Shown one piece after another: positions 6,584 through 10,931 of a stretch of DNA of 10,931 bases. The stretch is taken from assembly GCA_026986355.1 (NCBI GenBank), contig JALSOO010000120.1:1-10931 (forward strand). Direction: 5' to 3'. Position 1 is the first letter of the stretch; every line of letters starts with the position of its first letter. The notes under the pieces were generated by a model, which was given only the letters and a program-made list of their open reading frames with translations, did no database searches and was not told where the DNA came from. The position numbers and the translations under genes are program-made. This DNA comes from Campylobacteraceae bacterium (GTDB taxonomy: Bacteria; Campylobacterota; Campylobacteria; Campylobacterales; Sulfurovaceae).

Positions 6584-7918
6584 ATGAAAAAATTTATTAT
6601 AACCATAAGCTTACTCTCTACATTAAGCTCATCAATACTATTTGCAGAGACTATTTTAACATTAGGAGAAAGAAATCCATCAGATATTGATATGATGCCT
6701 GCAAATGAGATAAAAGATACAATTGAAATACCACAAGATACCACAGAGTTTTCAAAAAAAATTACACCTATGAGTGCTGATGAACAGTTAGAATACGATA
6801 GACGCTACAATGAAAAATTTTTTGAGCCATGGGATAAAGGTATGGTAATGTTAAGCAATAGCGAAAAAACATGGCAATTTAAATATGCAAAAGAGAGAAC
6901 ATATCATAAAGATAGAACACCTATTTCCAAAGCTTGGTATAAAAAAGAGATAAAAAACTCCAATTTTGAAAATTCAGATAGTCTCTCAAAACCTGCTATT
7001 ACCGTAAGACATACCAACCTAAAACTCTATCCAAGTTCAGAGGCTATCTATTATGACCCAAAACGAACAGGAGAGGGGTTTCCTTTTGATTACAATCAAA
7101 ACTCCTCTGTACATATCAATACACCTATCGTTGTATCTCACTACTCATTGGATAAAAAATGGGTATATGCACAAACATCATTTGCATCAGGTTGGATAAA
7201 AGTAGAAGATATAGCTTTTGTAACACCAGCATTTCAAACTCAATTTAGAAATGACAACTACTCTATTACAGTCAAAGACAATCTAAATATCAGTGATGAT
7301 AATGGTTTTATCTCATTAGTCAAGATAGGAAGTATATTTCCTATAGACCCAGAGACCAAAAAATATCTTCTTGCAAAAAGAGATGAGAATGGTTCTGCCT
7401 ATCTTTCAAAAGTAACTGTTAATGATATAGATATTATTGCTCATAAACCTATTAAATTTAATCCCTACAATATAGCCTATATATCAAAACAGCTTGTAGG
7501 AGAGCCTTATGGTTGGGGTGGAGGATATGAGACTCGTGACTGCTCAGCATTGACACAAGATTTTTTTGCTCCATTTGGAATATACTTAGCTAGAAATTCA
7601 CGACAACAAGCCAATAATGGAAATGAGTTTATATCAATAAAAGGTATGGATAAAAAAAGAAAACAAGATACTATCTTGGCTGATGCAAAACCTTTTCGTT
7701 CACTTCTATTTGTACCAGGACATATTATGCTATATCTAGGAGAGAGAAAAGGAGAACCTATTATCCTACATAACTATTGGGGCGTACGATTAAAAGATGG
7801 AAGTAAAAAAGTGTTAGCACGAGCTATTATCACTACAACAAAACCGGGAATAGAACTACCAAATATAAAAAAGAAGAGTATGCTAATCAACACCTTGACA
7901 GGGATAGTAAACTTTTAA
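6584..7918 (+). CDS. secreted NlpC/P60 peptidase with SH3 domains
   Basis: This 444-residue protein has an N-terminal signal peptide (MKKFIITISLLSTLSSSILFA, likely cut after A21, no lipobox), so it should act in the periplasm. A helical segment (about 60-125) is followed by a first SH3-like domain (about 136-215, with TVRHTNLKLYP and SGWIKVEDIAFV) and a second one (about 225-285). The C-terminal NlpC/P60 fold has YGWGGGYETRDCSAL, giving nucleophile C320, then GHIMLYLG with H380 and a probable third catalytic residue H396 in ILHNYWG. This order matches the N_NLPC_P60 - SH3b1 - SH3b2 - NlpC_P60 family, whose Desulfovibrio member has a crystal structure. These enzymes cut peptidoglycan stem peptides, often at gamma-D-Glu-diamino acid bonds. 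Substrate here is inferred. The ATG has GAAGGG 5 nt upstream. ugd follows after 18 bp, suggesting an envelope-related operon. All catalytic residues are present, so it should be active. Confidence 0.9.
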   Translation: MKKFIITISLLSTLSSSILFAETILTLGERNPSDIDMMPANEIKDTIEIPQDTTEFSKKITPMSADEQLEYDRRYNEKFFEPWDKGMVMLSNSEKTWQFKYAKERTYHKDRTPISKAWYKKEIKNSNFENSDSLSKPAITVRHTNLKLYPSSEAIYYDPKRTGEGFPFDYNQNSSVHINTPIVVSHYSLDKKWVYAQTSFASGWIKVEDIAFVTPAFQTQFRNDNYSITVKDNLNISDDNGFISLVKIGSIFPIDPETKKYLLAKRDENGSAYLSKVTVNDIDIIAHKPIKFNPYNIAYISKQLVGEPYGWGGGYETRDCSALTQDFFAPFGIYLARNSRQQANNGNEFISIKGMDKKRKQDTILADAKPFRSLLFVPGHIMLYLGERKGEPIILHNYWGVRLKDGSKKVLARAIITTTKPGIELPNIKKKSMLINTLTGIVNF

Positions 7919-7936
7919 TAAGGAGTTAATAATTAA

Positions 7937-9121
7937 ATGAAAATAGCTATAGCAGGAACAGGATATGTTGGCTTAAGTAATGCTGTGCTGTTAGCACAGC
8001 ACAATAAAGTAGTAGCTCTTGATATAGTAAAAGAGAAAGTTGAACAGATAAATAGAGGTATAAGCCCAATAGAAGATAGAGAGATAGAAGAGAATCTTCC
8101 AAAAGCTATAAAAAGTAACAACTTAAAAGCAACAACAGATAAAGAAGAGGCATATAAAAATGCTCATTATATTATCGTAGCAACTCCAACTAACTATGAT
8201 GAAGTTACAAACTATTTTGATACATCGTTGGTAGAAGTAGTTATCAAAGATATATTAGAGATAAATCCAGATGCAACCATAATAATAAAATCAACTATAC
8301 CCGTGGGATATACAAAAGAGATAAACAGACAATTTAATACCAATAATATCATATTCTCACCAGAATTTTTAAGAGAGGGAAAAGCACTCTATGACAACTT
8401 TTACCCAAGTCGAATTATCGTAGGAGAGGAGAGCAAAAGAGCAGAGATATTTGCAAATCTTCTAGCAGAAGGTGCAAAAAAAGAGCATATAGATATTTTG
8501 TTTACAGATTCAACTGAAGCAGAGGCAATCAAACTATTTTCCAATACATATCTTGCTATGCGAGTAGCCTTTTTTAATGAGCTAGACTCTTATGCCCTAA
8601 CTCATGGTCTAAAGACAGAGCAGATTATAAAAGGTGTAGGCTTAGACCCAAGAATAGGTACACATTACAACAATCCAAGCTTTGGATATGGTGGATACTG
8701 CCTACCAAAAGATACTAAACAACTCTTGGCAAACTACCAAAATGTCCCTAGTAATATTATGCAATCTATAGTAGATGCCAACCGTACAAGAAAAGATTTT
8801 ATAGCAGACCAAATTATAAATAGACTACCAAATTTATATAGCACAGTTGGGATATATAGACTTGTAATGAAAAGTGGAAGTGACAACTTTAGAAGTTCAG
8901 CAATACAAGGTATAATGAAACGCTTAAAAGCCAAAGGAGTAGAGGTAATTGTATATGAACCTGTATTAAAAGAGGATAGATTTTACAACTCTAAGGTTAT
9001 TAAAAAGCTAGAAGAGTTTAAAAAAATGAGTAATATTATAGTAGCAAATAGAATCGAAGATAATATAAGTGATGTTAAAGATAAAATCTTTACTAGAGAT
9101 ATATTTAATAGTGATATTTAA
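7937..9121 (+). CDS. ugd: UDP-glucose 6-dehydrogenase
   Basis: A 394-residue protein close in length to E. coli Ugd (388), this enzyme oxidises UDP-glucose twice with NAD+ to UDP-glucuronate in the cytosol. The NAD-binding Rossmann motif is GTGYVGL (7-13). VATPTNYD (81-88), IIIKSTIPVGYT (115-126) and SPEFLREGKALYD (141-153) are diagnostic. The active site shows the lysine and asparagine in EAIKLFSNTYLAMRVAFFNEL (K199, N203) and the nucleophile Cys in GYGGYCLPKDT (C255, with D259). The C-terminal UDP-binding half is complete. AAGGAG is 11 nt from the ATG, longer than usual, but an in-frame stop directly upstream (7934-7936) excludes an earlier start. The next gene, a UDP-glucuronate epimerase, starts 9 bp after the stop, so the product is probably handed straight to it. 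The GYGGYCLPKDT motif and length favour UDP-glucose over GDP-mannose or UDP-ManNAc dehydrogenases. Confidence 0.93.
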   Translation: MKIAIAGTGYVGLSNAVLLAQHNKVVALDIVKEKVEQINRGISPIEDREIEENLPKAIKSNNLKATTDKEEAYKNAHYIIVATPTNYDEVTNYFDTSLVEVVIKDILEINPDATIIIKSTIPVGYTKEINRQFNTNNIIFSPEFLREGKALYDNFYPSRIIVGEESKRAEIFANLLAEGAKKEHIDILFTDSTEAEAIKLFSNTYLAMRVAFFNELDSYALTHGLKTEQIIKGVGLDPRIGTHYNNPSFGYGGYCLPKDTKQLLANYQNVPSNIMQSIVDANRTRKDFIADQIINRLPNLYSTVGIYRLVMKSGSDNFRSSAIQGIMKRLKAKGVEVIVYEPVLKEDRFYNSKVIKKLEEFKKMSNIIVANRIEDNISDVKDKIFTRDIFNSDI

Positions 9122-9130
9122 GGAATAAAT

Positions 9131-10213
9131 TTGAAAATATTAGTAACTGGAACAGCTGGATTTATAGGTTACCATTTAGCACAAAAGCTAATAGAGAGAG
9201 GCGATGAGGTAGTCGGACTAGATAATATAAATGACTACTATGACCAAAAAGTGAAATATGGCAGACTTCAAAGAACAGGTATTATAAAAAAGATAAATGA
9301 GGGTATAGATATAGAGTATAACACTCTATTACAATCTTCAACCTATGAAAATTATAAATTTATCAAATTAAATCTTGAAGATAGAGAGAATATAGAAAAA
9401 CTTTTTGAAGAGGAAAAATTTGATAGGGTTATAAACTTAGCTGCACAAGCAGGTGTTAGATACTCTTTGAAAAATCCATATGCTTATGTAGATAGTAATA
9501 TTGTTGGTTTTGTAAATCTTTTGGAGTGTTGTAGGCATCATAATATAGAACACTTAACCTATGCAAGTAGCTCAAGTGTTTATGGATTAAATGAAGTACA
9601 ACCATTTTCAACTCATCACAATGTTGACCACCCTATCAGTCTATATGCAGCTAGTAAAAAGAGTAATGAATTAATGGCACACACCTACTCTCATCTATTT
9701 AATCTCCCTACAACTGGGCTTAGATTTTTTACTGTTTATGGACCTTGGGGACGACCAGATATGGCACTCTATCTCTTTACAAAAGCAATTATAGAGGATA
9801 AACCCATAGATGTCTTCAACTATGGAGAGATGCAGAGAGATTTTACCTATATAGATGATATTGTAGAGGGTATAATAAGAGTCAATGATAACCCTCCAAA
9901 AGGAGACACTAAATGGAGTGCCAAAAATCCTAATCCATCAAGCTCTAAAGCACCTTATAAAATCTACAATATAGGCAATAACAACCCTGTAAAACTTATG
10001 GATTTTATAGAAGCTATAGAGAATAAGCTTGGTAAAAAAGCAGAAAAGAATATGCTACCTATACAAGCAGGAGATGTACCTAGTACCTATGCAGATGTTA
10101 GTGATTTGATAGAGGATTTAGGTTATAAACCAAAAACTTCTATTCAAGAAGGGATAGATAACTTTATAGATTGGTATCTTGAATTTTTTAATATTAAAGT
10201 ACCTAGTAAATAA
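9131..10213 (+). CDS. UDP-glucuronate 4-epimerase-like NAD-dependent sugar epimerase
   Basis: This 360-residue extended short-chain dehydrogenase/reductase has a GTAGFIG nucleotide motif (7-13), a LAAQAGVRYSL stretch (103-113), the catalytic SSSS region (146-149) and the Y172xxxK176 pair in LYAASKKSNELMAHTYSHL. TTGLRFFTVYGPWGRPDMALYLFT and QRDFTYIDDI also match UDP-glucuronate 4-epimerases of the LspL/CapI/WbnF group, which interconvert UDP-glucuronate and UDP-galacturonate. It directly follows ugd, which makes its expected substrate. The start is TTG, supported by AAGGA 6 nt upstream and by the Rossmann strand beginning at residue 2. Residues about 45-75 form an insertion relative to the shorter enzymes of about 335 residues, which I think is common in Campylobacterota. 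Alternative activities (UDP-glucose 4-epimerase or dehydratase) are less likely given the GVRYSL and PWGRPDMA motifs. Its last codons form part of a convergent hairpin. Confidence 0.88.
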   Translation: MKILVTGTAGFIGYHLAQKLIERGDEVVGLDNINDYYDQKVKYGRLQRTGIIKKINEGIDIEYNTLLQSSTYENYKFIKLNLEDRENIEKLFEEEKFDRVINLAAQAGVRYSLKNPYAYVDSNIVGFVNLLECCRHHNIEHLTYASSSSVYGLNEVQPFSTHHNVDHPISLYAASKKSNELMAHTYSHLFNLPTTGLRFFTVYGPWGRPDMALYLFTKAIIEDKPIDVFNYGEMQRDFTYIDDIVEGIIRVNDNPPKGDTKWSAKNPNPSSSKAPYKIYNIGNNNPVKLMDFIEAIENKLGKKAEKNMLPIQAGDVPSTYADVSDLIEDLGYKPKTSIQEGIDNFIDWYLEFFNIKVPSK

Positions 10214-10221
10214 GGTACTTT
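10196..10221. terminator. hairpin between convergent epimerase and purF genes
   Basis: AAAGTACC (10196-10203) and GGTACTTT (10214-10221) form a perfect 8-bp inverted repeat with a 10-nt loop that contains the epimerase stop codon. The gene on the other strand ends at 10240. One T plus AT-rich sequence follows on the plus strand and AATATT on the minus strand, so the U-tracts are short and termination would be weak. The convergent setting makes a shared bidirectional terminator plausible. Confidence 0.4.
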
Positions 10222-10239
10222 TAAATACTATTTGAAAAA

Positions 10240-10931
10240 CTACAAAACAGTACAAGATGGACTATCTGCACTACCACCTGCAAAGTAATCTCCATCAAAA
10301 CTAACTAATGAGTATTTGGTATCGTCTCCTAGTGATGCTTTTAATCCTTCTATAGATAAAAATCCTAATGAATCAGCATCTATATATTTAGCTATCTCTT
10401 CGGGAGTTTTAGATGCAGATATAAGCTCAGTGGTGGTTGCTGTATCTATACCATATCTACAAGGGAACTTAATCTCAGGAGAGGCGATACGCATATGAAC
10501 CTCTGATGCACCTGCCTCTTTTAGTAGTTTTACAATCTGTTTAGAGGTTGTTCCTCTTACTAATGAGTCATCTACAATGGCTACTCTTTTTCCCTTAATC
10601 ATATCTTTTATAGGAGAGAGTTTTAGCTTTACTTTCAAATCTCTTATCTCTTGGGTTGGCTCTATAAAGGTACGTCCTACATAGTGGTTTCGTACTATTC
10701 CCATCTCAAAGGGTACACCCATACCATCGGCATAACCTTTGGCAGCAGCTACGCCAGAGTCTGGTACAGGTAGAACCAAATCAATATCAGCAGGTGTCTC
10801 TTTAGCTAACTGTTTGCCCATCTTTAGACGCATATTATATACAGTTTTTCCTGCTATGATAGAGTCTGGTCTTGCGAAATAGATATATTCAAAAGCACAA
10901 GGGTGTGGGTCTGGTTCAAAAATCATCTCTG
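10240..10931 (-). CDS. purF: amidophosphoribosyltransferase, C-terminal part (cut by window edge)
   Basis: This is the 3' part of purF, whose product makes phosphoribosylamine from PRPP and glutamine, the first committed step of purine synthesis. The open frame continues past the window edge (a Glu codon precedes the Met at 10926), so the N-terminal glutaminase domain and true start lie outside. The 228 visible residues from that Met include CAFEYIYFARPDS (from C10), VPDSGVAAAKGYA, NHYVGRTFI, the PRPP-binding VAIVDDSLVRGTT (115-127), FPCRYGID (C156) and LGFLSIEGL. These match the Bacillus-type enzyme. In B. subtilis PurF four cysteines bind a [4Fe-4S] cluster. The first two positions are kept here, but the terminal CxxC pair is replaced by YSLVSFDGDYF. 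The tail ends SPSCTVL, with one cysteine at C225. The gene is convergent with the epimerase gene. Confidence 0.95.
   Translation of the reverse strand, partial: EMIFEPDPHPCAFEYIYFARPDSIIAGKTVYNMRLKMGKQLAKETPADIDLVLPVPDSGVAAAKGYADGMGVPFEMGIVRNHYVGRTFIEPTQEIRDLKVKLKLSPIKDMIKGKRVAIVDDSLVRGTTSKQIVKLLKEAGASEVHMRIASPEIKFPCRYGIDTATTTELISASKTPEEIAKYIDADSLGFLSIEGLKASLGDDTKYSLVSFDGDYFAGGSADSPSCTVL

Noticed and set aside
8734..8934. Hydrophobic minus-strand open frame of 66 codons inside ugd.
   Set aside because: The apparent membrane-like character comes from the complement of Lys/Asn/Glu-rich codons; there is no independent support.
9131..9133. TTG start of the epimerase, considered as a sign of a truncated gene.
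   Set aside because: AAGGA is 6 nt upstream and the Rossmann motif starts at residue 2, so the gene is complete with a rare start codon.
10240..10254. PurF ends in CTVL, which looks like a eukaryotic CaaX prenylation signal.
   Set aside because: Bacteria do not have the protein prenylation pathway that reads this motif, and a four-residue match is expected by chance.

Overview
The window is AT-rich, with short intergenic gaps and AGGAG-type ribosome binding sites. Its genes are housekeeping and envelope genes whose protein sequences look like Campylobacterota (former Epsilonproteobacteria), probably a Sulfurovum/Sulfurimonas/Arcobacter-type free-living species. This rests on my recognition of the ilvE followed by SPFH-protein arrangement, the short DUF420-type membrane protein ending in an HKKSGRR-type tail, and the PurF C-terminus. 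It was not tested by any search.

Layout. Positions 3-921 (minus) hold a two-gene unit: a DUF420-like membrane protein whose end overlaps, by 11 bp, a DUF523/TudS-type probable Fe-S protein. Positions 1021-3526 (minus) hold an AsmA-like membrane-anchored protein of unknown role and, 22 bp downstream, an aldehyde dehydrogenase. A 112-bp divergent spacer follows. Positions 3639-6425 (plus) hold ilvE (branched-chain aminotransferase), an SPFH/prohibitin-family membrane protein and the fused histidine gene hisIE. A 74-bp double-hairpin repeat sits between the SPFH gene and hisIE. Positions 6584-10213 (plus) form a probable three-gene operon: a secreted NlpC/P60 cell-wall peptidase with SH3 domains, UDP-glucose 6-dehydrogenase, and a UDP-glucuronate 4-epimerase-like protein. 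The last two would convert UDP-glucose to UDP-glucuronate and then UDP-galacturonate for surface polysaccharide. Positions 10240-10931 (minus) are the C-terminal part of purF, cut by the window edge and convergent with the epimerase gene. A weak hairpin lies between the two.

I see no defence system, phage, insertion sequence, CRISPR array, tRNA or rRNA. The most distinctive non-coding object is the repeat at 5677-5750. It has two hairpins in opposite orientation, each with a GTAG tetranucleotide at its outer foot, joined by a 24-nt AT-rich linker. This is the architecture of REP/BIME elements mobilised by TnpA-REP (RAYT) transposases. Secondary points are the missing Fe-S cysteine pair in PurF, the DUF523/TudS-like plus DUF420 pairing, and the unrecognised AsmA-like protein next to an aldehyde dehydrogenase. 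The rest is ordinary chromosome.
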